64,000 bases of DNA from Laburnicola sp. R22_1 (GCA_014281115.1 JACONQ010000010.1:1798001-1862000); one strand, 5' to 3'. Shown: positions 23,703 through 37,330, numbered from the stretch's first letter. Notes: a model not told the origin generated them from the letters alone. Numbers and translations: made by a program.

Positions 23703-24157
23703 CTACCAGCTTGCCTTTCTCACACCCGGGATGTTGCCAGCGAGGGCGTTCATTCGAAATTGGTACTGTCGACCGTCAGCGCATGCCTCTCCCTGAGGCT
23801 GTGTGTACTCGTACTCGGCCCATCCTGAAGTCGCTGAAGACACCTCTGCCCTTGCCTCCCATTATGCACCTGTTCTTGATCTGCGTGAAGCGCGTGTAGC
23901 AGTGCATCGACGAGAGCTGGAGCTGGGCTTGGGCGCGCACACGCTGCGGGAACGTCGTGTTTCGAATAATGTACCGGAGCGCTTGCCTAGATGATTCTCC
24001 AATGTCAGCGGTGACATTCTCGCGGTGCGGGTAGCTGCGAAGGCACATACCGCTCGGGCTCGTGCTCTGCGTACACCTTCCGCTTGGTGTGGTCGCGAAT
24101 GTTGCGGATCTTCGCAAAACAGCCAATGTCAAGTTTCTTCGCACGGAACTGAGACAT
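23703..24157 (-). CDS. mrp2: Mitochondrial ribosomal protein uS14m
   Basis: Three exons (24051-24157, 23815-23986, 23703-23765) encode 113 residues; introns are 64 and 46 bp. The start MSQFRAKKLDIGCFAKIRNI is followed by RDHTKRKVYAEHEPERQALR. The C-terminal block RVRAQAQLQLSSMHCYTRFT then QIKNRCIMGGKGRGVFSDFR, MGRYQFRMNALAGNIPGVRK and ASW is the universal S14 signature ending in SW. It belongs to the zinc-free type. It is a component of the mitochondrial small subunit head. An upstream in-frame extension to 24331 exists but is not S14-like. Length and motifs are complete. Confidence 0.96.
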
Positions 24158-24541
24158 GTCGGCGGTGGTGGTTGCCTTCAATTGCAGGAGAAGTCCTGGT
24201 CCATTTGCAGCAGTCGAGATGTGAAGCCAAGGCCGCTCCCTATCCTTTCGCATCCTTGCTTCGGAGCGGTGGCTAGCGCTCTCGGTTGCGCCTTCCTCAT
24301 GCTGCGCCCAAAGCAGCAGGAAACATTTCACGCCGTTCTCGTGCAGAAGACAAAATGAAAGACAGAGAGGTGCGACATCATTTTACTTGTAGCCACGTGT
24401 GGAGAGTCTTCAGCTACTGCTATCCCTCCAGTCTGTCCTTGACTTCTCTGCTTGACAGCACGCTATAAGTGAGAGCCGACTTTTGCCTGGTCGCACAACT
24501 CAACTTCTGTCACTTCTCCTCAAGCACCGCCCATACCCAAC
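24158..24541. promoter_or_regulatory. Divergent promoter region, uS14m and UFL1-like genes
   Basis: 384 bp between start codons of two divergent genes. CT-rich leader sequence precedes the plus-strand start. No specific binding site is claimed. Confidence 0.45.
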
Positions 24542-26595
24542 ATGTTCTCAGATGAGGACGTGCTGGAGGTCTATCGCTTGGTACCTCCAGTAAAACAACT
24601 TCGTTCGGAAAAATCAGGACTTCTCCCTCCTTTAGTCAAGACAGCCAGTGGGCACGGCTTTATCACGGAGCACAGCCTACACCATGCCTTTGAGCATATT
24701 GTGATCGGGGAGACCAATCGAATCGCCTTCTCTACCGTCAGCAATCAACTTGACATCGATTCCGCTACCTTGTTACAGCTGGTCCGAGCCAGTTCAGATG
24801 TAGCTCTACTAAGCCAAGACGGACGCAGCATCGTCCCACAGCAGGAACGAAACGCAATTATCACAGACCTTGAAGATATGCTGGCTAAGCGGCTCATTCT
24901 AAAACCCGAATTTACGCACGCACATGGCATCCACCGAGAGAGTGTAGATACTTTGGCTGAAATCCCTCGTGTCAAAGAACATCTCCGGAAAGAAACAGAC
25001 GACTACTTGCTTGGCGAGGTCTACATCAAGACATTGTCCGACACAGTCACTCAAAAGCTCGCAGACGGACTTGAGCATGTCCAGTACGTGGAAGTTGTGC
25101 TAAAAGTCAAGACAGGCTGACCACATGCAGGACAGTAGAATTGTCGCCGCAGTCATTACCAGGAGCGCCGCCAATATGGCTAACACGACAACTTCTTCAT
25201 AGTCTTCCCGGTGGAGTCGACATTATGTCGCAGTTCTACACCGAAGAGAAGGATGGCAACATTATATGCACGCCCAAACAATCCATTTTGTGCAAGCGCG
25301 ACGAGCTCATCATTCGGTTTCAGTCAGGAGAAATATTCTGTTATGATAGAAGAAGCTTTTATCAAGACTTCCAAGAAATATATACGTCCGCTGATGAGTT
25401 GGATAAAGAGCTTTCGGGCATGCTCTCCATCGTCTTCGTTGGCGACTTCGCGGTTTCCACGAAACGGCTTTCAGATGCTGCTAGTGAGGGCATGAGTATG
25501 GTTGAAGAACAAGGTTTCGTGGACCTAACGGTAAGTATCCCCAACCATTTCCAACTGGCATTGAACATCGTCACACCCGAAGTCATCACTAACACAATTT
25601 AACCACAGGATGTTCTTCCACCCGACGCCCCTCAACACATCCAAGATGACGTACGTGACAGGATAGCGCAGATCATTATCACCACCTGTTCTGGAAGAGA
25701 CATTGATGTCCTAAAAATCAGCCACTTTATCCTCACAACTGCTAAATTTGAGCTTGAGCGGTCGAGACTATTGAACATTGCGAGATCGCATGCTACAAAA
25801 CAATGGGATGAAGTCAAAGAAACCCCTGACAAGGACCTGAAATTCCAAATTGCGGATATATTTCCGGCTATCGCTGCGGATGAGCACCTTCTACGTTCCA
25901 TAGCTCAGGGAAAACAGTCCGAGACAGCAACTGCAGATACATTCTGGAGCGAGATATCCGAGCTGGAATCCAAGAATGAAGCCGCTTTCTCTACTTTCTG
26001 GCATGAGCGAGTATCGCTGCGAGTGCACAATTACAGCGAAGGCTTGAAACATGTCGAAGACTCAAAGCTACACGGCCAGCTCGCCGAACTACTGTCGGGT
26101 TATCTGCAAAAGGGGTTTCTTCCGGATATGGTCTCGAAAGCGCGATCACAAGGACTAGTTTGCAGCAGAAAAAGTCGCAAGAATGTCCAAAGATTCGAGG
26201 TGACCTTGAAGACAAGCAAATCCGATCTTACCAGCGTACTCTCAACACTTGAAAAATTCGGCAAGAAGCAAGGCCTGCCAGAACTTGATCCGACATCGTC
26301 AGAAGAAGCCAAGAAGACACTGATCCAGGACATGGCCCGAAAAATGCAGAAGCCCAAGACTGATGCCCCGCTTATGTTCCTAAGTCTGGTACTCGTTCTC
26401 TTCGCAAAGTACCACCCGGGCGTCCTTTATGCGACCGGTAAATTCGCGCCAAAGCTGCTTAAGCTACTGAAATCGAACCTGGATAGTGGCGATTATGACC
26501 GCGTGGAGAAGTGGAAGGAGCTGGCGAAAGCAGGTACATTGGCGGATGAGGACCGAGAAGCCATGGCACAGATGGCTGACCAAACTATTCTATGA
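24542..26595 (+). CDS. ufl1: UFL1-like E3 UFM1-protein ligase
   Basis: Three exons (24542-25083, 25131-25530, 25609-26595) encode 642 residues; introns are 47 and 78 bp. The layout matches UFL1: N-terminal winged-helix-like repeats (FITEHSLHHAFEHIVIGETN, RIAFSTVSNQLDIDSATLLQ, DLEDMLAKRLILKPEFTHAH), a middle region with GFVDLTDVLPPDAPQHIQDD, then a helical C-terminal domain ending LMFLSLVLVLFAKYHPGVLY, ATGKFAPKLLKLLKSNLDSG. UFL1 works with DDRGK1 as a scaffold E3 that transfers UFM1, notably to ribosomal protein uL24 (RPL26) at the ER. UFMylation is absent from yeasts and many fungi, so a copy here is notable. The call is by remembered pattern and layout; the protein is shorter than human UFL1 (about 790 residues). 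A divergent proteasome/COP9-like winged-helix protein is the main alternative. Confidence 0.7.
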
Positions 26596-27785
26596 GAGGA
26601 GGCTTTGTCTCGTCTCTGTGGTTTGTTCTATGTTTTGACTTCTTACAGATCCGTAATGCCTCGTGCGATTTGCGTTGTTATCTAACGAGTCGGAAGGCGC
26701 TCTTGAAACAAAATGCAGCACAGTAGTAGTCTTCGACCGTCGTTGAGACCCGTAAGGAATGTCTACATTTTGTATCTTTCTCAAAGAGCTGGTTCCGTGT
26801 TCTGAATGTGGACATCTGCAACAGGCTAGTGCCACCGCTGACATAAAGTTTCGCTGACGTTGTGGGAACCGCTTCATCTTGGATCCTGAAACTCACCCGC
26901 CCGACCAGCCTATAGATTTCGATCCAGCGAAGATCCGAACAACTGCGTCCAAGATTACTATTCCTCTTTATTAATGGGGAACATGAAAGAGCTATCAGCA
27001 GGTTGAGGGTCCGCTCTGACGGCTGCATCGCTTGCGTTACATTCCAACTACCCCATCGCAGTAGCTGTATATTGCCTGCTGCGGATGCGCACCTGCACGG
27101 GCGTGCATGAAGCATGTCTCGAGCCCCGACGGACGAATGTGCTTTCACTCCCCTACCCTGTCGTCGCGTCCTGCGGGCTAAAGCGCTACCCGGAGTCCAA
27201 CGCAGAGCTCAGTACAACTCTCGAACTACACAGCGATCTTCTACACGTTCTAGTGTTGCTTTTGTAATCTGAGAAGATGTTGTGCTGGGAAGACATGGAA
27301 GGTTACGTGTGGTCCACGGGCGTTCGATGTTCCCGTTCGCCCTCCGGGATGACACAATCACCACATGGCGATGATTAGAAAGCAGTGCAAGAGCCGCGGA
27401 ATTGCAGGCACCACAGTAGACGTTAACCGCTTTGATCACAAGCCTCGATGGCACCATCGACGTTCCATTGGGCGAAGCCCGATCTTTGTACCGAAGACTT
27501 TTCTTACCACAAAGGCTGGAAAGGGAAAGGCGCGGATTGCGCCATACTACTGGACTATGAGACCTTCGCGCGATTGTATATCAACGAAAACCGATGACGG
27601 AGCCCGTATCTCCTCGCACATTTGCTTTTGCTATTCCCTCTCTCGCAAACATAGTACTCAGCTATCTCCATCACGCTTTGCCCCAGCTCAGGAAAAGCCA
27701 CCGAACAGTGCAAGAGCATCCTGCATCTCGTACCAATACCCCCACGCGGCTATTCAGAACGCACATCAATATACCCTCCCAGACA
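26596..27785. other. Intergenic region upstream of PAPS reductase
   Basis: 1.19 kb between two co-oriented genes. Open frames on both strands lack family features. The leader before 27786 is C-rich. I looked for Met4/CYS-3 type sites and found no clear match. Confidence 0.5.
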
Positions 27786-28728
27786 ATGTCGTCGTCGCCA
27801 GTATACTACGAGGTCCGCGATGATGAATCAGGATATGCGTCGGGCGAGTCAAGCCATGACAGCCTACCGGATATCTTCTTCTCTAGACCTCACCTTAAAT
27901 TCCTGAACTCCCAGCTACAGAAGCTCGAGCCTCAAGGTTTGTACTACCTCGCATTTCAACAGAATGATCGTTTCCTAATTACGTTCAGATATCCTCCGCT
28001 GGTGTATCACCTCCTTACCAGGCCTCTACCAATCCACGGCCTTTGGCTTGACTGGCTTAGTCACCGTGGACATGCTCTCTAAACTTGGTGGTCCCTTGAA
28101 GTCCAACATTGACCTTATCTTCTTCGACACCCTGCACCACTTCGATGAGACACTCGCCCTTGTCGACCGGGTCCGAGAGCGATATGGCACCAAGATCCAC
28201 ATCTACAAGCCCCGTGGATGCAACACCGTCGACGACTTCAACGCCAAGTATGGACAGAAGATGTGGGAGGTCGATGAGGAGAAATACGACTACATCGCGA
28301 AGGTCGAACCAGCATTGCGAGCGAACGCTGAGCTTCAGGTCAAGGCCTTGCTCACTGGTCGACGGAAGAGTCAAGGCGGCAAGCGTGGCGATCTCGACAT
28401 CATCGAAGTCACCGACGCTGGTCTCATCAAGATCAACCCTCTTGCCAATTGGTCATTTGCTCAAGTCAAGCAGTATGTCGACGCGAACAAGGTCCCATAT
28501 AACGATCTTCTGGACCGCGGATACAAGAGCGTTGGCGACTGGCACTCGACACAACCAGTTGCCGCGGGAGAGGATGAGCGCGCTGGCCGCTGGAAAGGAC
28601 GAAATAAGACGGAGTGCGGAATCCACAACCCGCAGTCAAGATATGCCCAGTTTCTTGAGCAACAAAAGCAGAAGCAAGAAGCGGAGGCGTTGGCACAAAA
28701 GTTGCAGAATGTGACGTTGGATGCATGA
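27786..28728 (+). CDS. met16: Phosphoadenylyl-sulfate (PAPS) reductase
   Basis: Two exons (27786-27936 and 27989-28728) encode 296 residues; the 52-bp intron joins QKLEPQ to DILRWCITSLPGLYQSTAFG. The enzyme reduces PAPS to sulfite with thioredoxin in assimilatory sulfate reduction. The PAPS-binding loop region is TAFGLTGLVTVDMLSKL, followed by LIFFDTLHHFDETLALVDRV and the substrate-contact segment GRRKSQGGKRGDLDIIE. The C-terminal catalytic motif KTECGIHN holds the single active-site Cys. Downstream WHSTQPVAAGEDERAGRWKG is conserved too. The upstream in-frame ATG at 27594 gives a low-complexity leader, so 27786 is preferred. It lies 719 bp upstream of ATP sulfurylase on the same strand. Confidence 0.96.
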
Positions 28729-29447
28729 TGTGCGATATCGTCATCGGGAAATTTTTTAACTGGTTAGAGTCCTAGCATTTTTAGCATTGGCGTTTTGGTG
28801 TGAGCGAATTGCATGAGGAACGCATACCAGCATTACTCCCCATGAGATCGCGACGGGCAGATCCGGGGTTGAAGTTTTACACAGCTTGAGATTCGCAGTT
28901 TACATATTTAAAAATGAACAAACAAGTACCAACTGGCTGCTCGAATAGGTGTGACATGTGAAGCTATGTAGTAATGTTTCAAGCGTCAAATTTGTGGCCA
29001 CGATGCCAGCGCTCCCGCGTACTCCCTGAATACCTGGCAAAAGAATCCGCGCCTCGTGCAATTGCGCAATCGACCAAGGATCAATCGGAAAAGTGGCACC
29101 GGTTATAGCTAGGCTGCTAATGAAACAAAGCGGTGGAGACAGGGCGAGGTCGCCATGGGGCATATATAACTCAGTCGAACCGCTGCCCTCTAGCAGAGAT
29201 TTCGGAGCCCAACTACCCACTATCCGTTCTTAAGCCCCTCCATTTTTGTTTGGAGTATCCAGAAACCGAGTTTTCTTTTGGAGACTTCCACGGCGATTGC
29301 TTCCAACGGACCGGCGAGACGACGAGTTCAACGGCTATCCTCAGCGAAATATTCAAACGTACAGGTCGATTGCGCAATCCGATTGAGAGATATAGCCCTT
29401 CGCATACCCCGCTATAGATCAAATCGACTTTGATCCCTCCATCCATC
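28729..29447. promoter_or_regulatory. Promoter region of ATP sulfurylase
   Basis: 719 bp between the PAPS reductase stop and the ATP sulfurylase start. No gene is supported. It must carry the met16 3' UTR and the met3 promoter; sulfur-repression sites would be expected, but I cannot point to a clear one. Confidence 0.45.
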
Positions 29448-31578
<2,131 letters not shown>

Positions 31579-32105
31579 AGGGCGGGGGGAGGGGGCGTGG
31601 GCTTGGGCTTGGGCTTGGGCTTGGGCTTCGGTGAGTGACGGAGTGGTGGGAGCTAAGTAAGGGGGTTATAGACGATGTTATGATTTGTTTTCTTTTCTTT
31701 GCGGCTTTGATGATAGATGGACTTGGCATTTGGAGTACGTCTTTGGACTGTTCACTTGCAAGAATGACGGACGGCATGTCTGGGTCGGTCGGACGGATAC
31801 ATTTAGGTTTCCTGCATTAGAGGATTGCCGCGTGGGGTTGATGATTGCGGGCTCAGTGTGCGGTGTTGAGTGAAGAGTTTTCGTTCTCAGGTGGAACTGA
31901 GCCTGGGATACATGACACAGAGTATCATTATTTTTGACGTGGTGTTTGTTATAGAAGGCGACGACACATTGTGAGATAGTTATCTACTAAAGTCCGGGGA
32001 CTTGGATGATACGAGGTGATCATAAGGTCTGCCAGCCATCTGGAAGCATCCCTCTGATACTAGGCAGATACTATCGTACACTCGTGCTGCTGACGACGTA
32101 GCATT
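31579..32105. other. Intergenic region, convergent 3' ends
   Basis: 527 bp between ATP sulfurylase and the SET-domain gene, which converge. It contains a short hexanucleotide repeat directly after the sulfurylase stop and is otherwise featureless. Confidence 0.55.
31598..31628. repeat. Hexanucleotide microsatellite (TGGGCT)n
   Basis: Five tandem copies of TGGGCT begin 20 bases after the ATP sulfurylase stop codon. The unit differs from the fungal telomere unit TTAGGG. Confidence 0.88.
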
Positions 32106-33421
32106 TCAGCTGTTCAACATCTGCACCCCCGTCTTGACTATCTGCCTGACCTGCTTCCATCTCCGTAGCAAAACATCCTTCTGCTCCTCTCTCACTTCTC
32201 CGCCAACTTTCAGCCCCTCCACCTCCTCGATGATCTCCATGACCTGCCTCTCGTACTTCACTAGCAGCCCGACAACGTACTCATCCACCCTCCCCTGATC
32301 GCCCACACCCTCATCCGTCCCGCTCACAAACGCCGTGTACCGACGCGCAGGCAGCGTCAGGAGCCGCACGACGGCTTGCGTGCGGTGGCATATCGTCGGC
32401 GCCGATGCAGACAGCGTGTACGCGCCATAAAACCCATCGTCCTTCAACACCTCCACCTGGGCCGCGTCGAGCTGAGGCAGAATAAGGTGATCCAACGGAA
32501 GCGAATCACACCCGTTCCTCTCCAATATAAACCCATATTCGACGAGCAAGAAATCATTCGTGTGCGGCCCATACGAGACGTAGACTTCCTCGCCGGCCTT
32601 GTAGTCCCGCTCGGCCGTGACCGCGTACCCCCTTGCGTCGCTTTTGGGGTCGCAGCCGCGGTCCGAGTGGTTGAAGTAGTCCATGAAGGGGCACATGGCG
32701 TAGGAGTCGTCTGCGGTGAGGTGCATGCGCTTCTTGGGGAGGCGGGGGTGCGCGTTGGGGAGGTCCGGGTAGTCCCAGTAGAAGGTGCGCGTGTTTACTA
32801 TGAGCCAGGTGTAGGTGAAGAGGGACTTGGGGATGTGGGGGTGGATGGCGTGGATGCTGAGGTAGTCTTTTTCTAGCTTGGAGCGTTGGGTTGTGAGGAG
32901 GACTATGCAGTATGGTTTTAGTATCGTACTGGTTGGTGGCTTTGGAGACGCGGGTAGGAACGCACCTGTAGCAGCATGCGGTAGAAGATCTTGCAGTTTC
33001 TCGTGCCAATGGAGAGGGAGGATGGTCTCGAACTCTTCTTGGGTTGGCCACACGTCCTGCCATGGTCGATGGGGGCAGTTCTTATCTGCATGGTGGAGAG
33101 CAAGATATGCACCCAAACGCGCATGGATCGATATCTTGGTCGGGAACTGGAGGTCCTGGATCGGTCGTTGGGCGACGGTGATGAGCGAGGTGTTGCGCAC
33201 GTGGACTATCCGATCTCCTTGCTGAACGCTTAGCATGGCAATCCTCAATACTCGTTTTAGTATGCTGGCTTTCAGTGACTGACCTTGATGTCTCTTGCAG
33301 CTACGATTCCCATACCGCGGTCCTTGAATTTGGCGGGGGCGATGCCCTTGATGTCTACGCCGTTGGCCTGCGCCCACTCGACGAAGCGCGTGTGCTCCTC
33401 TCCTGGGTCTAGAGCTGCCAT
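32106..33421 (-). CDS. SET-domain protein methyltransferase
   Basis: Three exons (33284-33421, 32966-33221, 32106-32902) encode 396 residues; introns are 62 and 63 bp. The N-terminal half-site [20 protein letters not shown] then [14 protein letters not shown] starts the split SET domain. The C-terminal SET half has [20 protein letters not shown] (NHS box) and [20 protein letters not shown] (GxxxxxSYG and the catalytic Tyr). A helical Rubisco LSMT-like substrate-binding region follows. The layout is that of SETD3/SETD6/Rkm-type enzymes that methylate lysine or histidine on non-histone substrates such as ribosomal proteins. The second intron is a multiple of three without a stop, so it could be retained in frame; splicing it gives [20 protein letters not shown], which looks more like the family. 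Confidence 0.88.
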
Positions 33422-33734
33422 TGCCAGTTATGAATCAGGTTTGTTCGAGAGTGACGCCTCACAGTTTGGCAAAGGTTGCGTCACCTGCTGGTGAGATACC
33501 CGTATAGGGCGGGGACGGAATTTTCTTTTGGGCGGTTAGGTTGATAATCACAATATCAACGAAGGTTTCTTTGTTATTAGTCCCTCGTTTCGGTACCAAG
33601 TAGACACCAGACGGTGTTTTGCTCGTATAACGGAGTCTGGTTGAGCTGGGATGTTGTGTGCTGCTGTGACAGTTGCGAATAGGTTGTACGCGCTAGCTTA
33701 ATTAGGTAAGCGCTCCGTCACTTACACACTATCA
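33422..33734. other. Promoter-side spacer before the MITEs
   Basis: 313 bp between the SET gene start and the first mobile element. AT-richer from 33530. No gene seen. Confidence 0.5.
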
Positions 33735-34373
33735 CTGAAGGAAACGGCAAAAGACCGCCTTACCACTACTTGGCGTAATAATTCCCCATCTACCACTGTT
33801 TACAATACACTACCACCAATGTGGCCGTGCGGCAGAAATGGACCGAAATACCACTGTTTCTGACCCAAATGCCACAGTTCCCATAGTGGGCTTCGCGCCT
33901 CCCTCAAGGCTCTCAGGCAAGAGAACAATAGCTGCAATGTTACATAAGAAGGGATAGGCCAGAATCTATACTACGATATAGTTATTTTCTGGTGCTGGTG
34001 GTAGGACTTATTGTTATTCGCGTCAGAACGCGTTGACTACCCTCAAATCGCATTAGACGCGCAACGGCTGTCGGCCGCCTAGCTGCTGGGGAACGACAGC
34101 CCATAAGCTGGGGAGCGACCACCCATAAGCCGGGGAGCAACCGCCCACAAGTTAGGGGGCGACCGCCTAATAAAAGTGAGGGAGCAGCCGCGCAAAGCCA
34201 GGGGGCAGCCGCCTGTTAGCTCTGGGTCGCTAAATTTTAGTGGGTCAGAAACAGTGGTATTTCGGTCCATTTCCGCTGCACGGCCATATTGGTGGTAGTG
34301 TATTGTAAACAGTGGTAGATGGGGAATTATTACGCCAAGTAGTGGTAAGGCGGTCATTTGCCGCTGAAGGAAA
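33735..34373. mobile_element. Mutator-like MITE 1 with 10-bp target duplication
   Basis: The element itself is 33745-34363 (619 bp). It is flanked by a perfect 10-bp direct repeat, CTGAAGGAAA, at 33735-33744 and 34364-34373. Terminal inverted repeats are long, about 120 bp, starting CGGCAAA and differing at only a few positions (33745 to about 33866, and about 34243 to 34363). No coding frame of transposase type exists, so it is non-autonomous. Long terminal repeats with a 9-11 bp target duplication are the hallmark of the Mutator superfamily. The interior holds imperfect tandem repeats. High identity of the terminal repeats and the intact duplication point to a fairly young insertion. The superfamily call is inferred from structure only. 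Confidence 0.85.
34083..34222. repeat. Imperfect tandem repeats inside MITE 1
   Basis: About six degenerate copies of a 22-25 bp unit built around GGGGAGC-GACC-CCC-TAAGC. Related, inverted copies occur in MITE 2 near 34676-34742, showing that the two elements share internal sequence as well as termini. Confidence 0.7.
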
Positions 34374-34500
34374 TGGCAACGGCTTATTGTTTGTATTTTT
34401 TGTGATCACCTTTTTTACGCTCTTTTTGATTACTAAGCAGGGGGCTCTGCTTTTTTTGTTATGTTATTTGAGATGAAAGCCTTTGTCGTCCTACCCCTAG

Positions 34501-35043
34501 GTAGATAAATCGGCAAATTTCCGCCACACCACTGCTTGGCGTAATAATTTCCCATCTACCACTGTATTGAATACACTACCACACACGTGACGTCATCTCG
34601 TAAAATTGCACAAATGCCACTTTTTCTATCCCAAATGCCACTGATTCTAACCCAATAAAATTTAGCGGCCCCGCGCCAACAGGCGGTTGAACCCCAGCTG
34701 ATGGGCGGTTGTCCCCCGTAAGCTAGGCGGCCGACAGCCTACGGTGTTTCGTGAGTACCCTCCCACACAACACCAAAACAACAACCTCATAATACAGACT
34801 CTGACCTATCCCTTTTAATTTGCTGCTTTTGTCTACTGCCCGAGAGCGTCTGGGGGAGGTGCGAAGCCCACTAACAGAACGGTGGCATTTGGGACGGGGG
34901 TTGTGGCATGTGGGATAAAAACAGTGGCATTTGGGATATTTTACGGGCTGAGGTCACGTGTGTGGTAGTGTATTTGAAACAGTGGTAGATGGGAAATTAT
35001 TACGCCAAGCAGTGGTGTGGCGGAAATTTGCCGGTAGATAAAT
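34501..35043. mobile_element. Mutator-like MITE 2 with 10-bp target duplication
   Basis: The element is 34511-35033 (523 bp) with a perfect 10-bp direct repeat GTAGATAAAT at 34501-34510 and 35034-35043. Terminal inverted repeats of about 80-85 bp begin CGGCAAATTTCCGCC. They share the stretch TTGGCGTAATAATT and CCCATCTACCACTGT with MITE 1, so the two are one family. There is no transposase frame. It sits only about 130 bp from MITE 1, in the same gap between the SET gene and the first acyl-CoA ligase. Different target duplications show two separate insertions, not one duplicated element. Confidence 0.87.
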
Positions 35044-35333
35044 TAACGCCACATTGTTTGTATCTCGTATTTGAATCCATAGTGCGGACTTGCGGGGAGC
35101 TGGTTAATAGTTGACGGTTCTGCCTATAGTAACGCGTTACATATACTTACAGTATGTGAGTATAGAGTAGTTACTAATATATGCACGGGTATGGTGCAAC
35201 TAACTAATATTACGCAACTTATTACGTAATTAATGACTAAGTATACTAGCTTACTATGGCCAGCTGACCCCTCTCGGTGAGACAGCGACCTGCGGAGAAC
35301 TCACTGTTACCAGTCTTCCACAACTCGCCAGCC
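35044..35333. promoter_or_regulatory. Promoter region of acyl-CoA ligase 1
   Basis: 290 bp of AT-rich sequence between MITE 2 and the first ligase start. MITE 2 therefore lies within about 300 bp of the start codon and could affect expression. Confidence 0.45.
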
Positions 35334-37226
35334 ATGCCGTCACAGAAAATCTACACATCGAGCTATCCACCCCCACAAGTACCGACCAATGTTTCAGTCT
35401 CGCAGTTGCTGCAGCTGTACAACCCGGATGACGTAGAGGCGACCAAGGTGATAGGTGAGGATGACTGGACCGGGAAGAAAGTTACATATGGTGGAATCCG
35501 CGAGGAGAGTGCAAGAGGGGCATATGGATTGAGGAAAGTGGTAGGATGCATGGAGGGAGATGTGGTCGCTATTTGCGCACCAAACTCGGTATGAATCTCC
35601 AGATGAAGAGCTTCTTCGTTGCTAACAATTCTCGCAGGTTGATGTTGTGAGACTCATACATGCGGTCCTCTGGTGTGGAGGAACAGCTGTGTATGTAGTT
35701 ATCCTTACGTTCGCACCGATGAACTGACACCAAATCAGGTTGATCAACCCATTGAGTACAGAGCGTGAAGTCGCACATTGTCTTGACGTGTCACAGGCCA
35801 CGATTCTAGCTGCAGACGCCAGTACATGGAATACCCTTGGCGCAGCGAAACGACAGGATATAACCAGAGTCAAACCTATCTGCTTGCACGGCGCACAATC
35901 TCCTTTCAAAAACGTGGGTAAGAATAATCGCTCTGATGACTATATGCTAACACTACAAAGGAGGTTGCGTTGGAAGCCCTTTTTGACCAGGAAAACTCAC
36001 TCCCAGCTTTTGATCTGTCGCAGCGAGATAGCAGGGAGTACACGGCTGTGATATGTTTCAGTTCAGGTACCAGTGGCGAAGCCAAAGGCGTCGAGCTCTC
36101 GCATCACAATTTGGTGGCTTCTATGCTCAGCATTCGAGCCACTGAGCCCTTCTTCTGGGCTGCTAATATTCGGGGCGTCTTTTTCGCTCCCTTGTGCCAC
36201 GTCTATGGTGAGCGAACCACTTCAACTGCAGCTATTAACAAAAATACTCACTACACCCATTAGGTCTAATCACTGTTGCATTGATGGGAGCATGGCTCGG
36301 AAATTTTACCCTGTTGCAAAAGAAATTTTCTCTCGAAACGTACCTAGAGCTATGCGCCCAAACCCGTTCAAACGCTCTCCGAATCCTCCCCACCATCGCC
36401 GTCGCAATTTCCAAACAACAAGCCTTCGATCTCTCCCGTCTATCCGAAGTGAAATACATCATGTGCTCAGGTGCCGTCCTTCCAACATCGACCATCGACT
36501 TCTTCCGCAAACATTTTCCCAGCGCTCCAATATTTCAGGGCTACGGCATGACGGAGACCGCCATCACAATGTTGAAGCCGGAATCTGCCCATCGTGTGGG
36601 CTCTGTCGGAAAACTGTGTGCCAATATCGAAGCGAGGATCGTGGATGATGAGGGCAGGGACGTGAGAGACGGTGAGCAGGGCGAGATGCTTATCCGAGGA
36701 CCGACCGTTTTCAGGCGATATACGCGGAACGAAGAAGCTACACGAGAGGCCTTCGATGGAGACTGGATGAGGACTGGTGACGTGGTTCGAGTTGACGAAG
36801 ATGGTTACTGGTGGCTCACCGAGCGCAAGAAAGAACTCATCAAGTATAAAGGGTACGTCACTTCGGATCTGCAGAGCTTGACTGACTGTTTATAGAAACC
36901 AAGTGCCGCCAGCTGAGTTGGAATCACTCCTCCATTCGCATCCGCGCGTGAGCGAGGGAGCTGTATGTGCGTTGTGGGATGAAGAGCAAGGAACTGAAGT
37001 CCCTATTGCATACGTTGCGTTGACTGCCGAAGCGAGGGCGTCAAAACAGGATATAGCGGCACTGCTCGCGGACATACGACAGCATGTTGATTCCAAGGTT
37101 GCTCCGTACAAGAAGCTTCGAGGAGGGATTGTGGTTCTGGACGAGATACCGAAGTCGGGAAATGGGAAGGTCCTTCGACGGTTATTACCGGCGCGACTAG
37201 CGCAGACAAGAAGGAGCAAGCTATAG
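35334..37226 (+). CDS. AMP-forming acyl-CoA ligase (4CL-like), peroxisomal
   Basis: Six exons (35334-35588, 35638-35690, 35739-35913, 35961-36207, 36264-36852, 36896-37226) encode 549 residues; introns are 43-56 bp. The ATP-binding motif is AVICFSSGTSGEAKGVELSH. GYGMTETAITML, GDWMRTGDVVRVDEDGYWWL and the hinge/core ERKKELIKYKG follow, then the C-terminal catalytic Lys motif IPKSGNGKVLRR. The protein ends SKL, a canonical PTS1 peroxisome signal. It belongs to the 4-coumarate-CoA-ligase-like branch, whose fungal members activate fatty, aromatic or polyketide acids to CoA thioesters. It converges on hydratase 1. The third intron uses a GTGGGT donor at 35914. No damage is seen. The substrate cannot be read from the sequence. 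Confidence 0.93.
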
Positions 37227-37330
37227 CGACGATATGGTTTGTCATATCAAGCATGAGGTAGGCCATATATGACTCGGGGGTCTATCATGAATAAGGAGGG
37301 TGGATGGAACTGGATGTTCTATTAGTGCAT

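Noticed and set aside
31598..31628. Interstitial telomere repeat
   Set aside because: The unit is TGGGCT, not TTAGGG, and only five copies occur; it is a simple microsatellite.
34083..34222. CRISPR-like repeat array
   Set aside because: The units are degenerate, contiguous without spacers, and lie inside a MITE of a eukaryotic genome.
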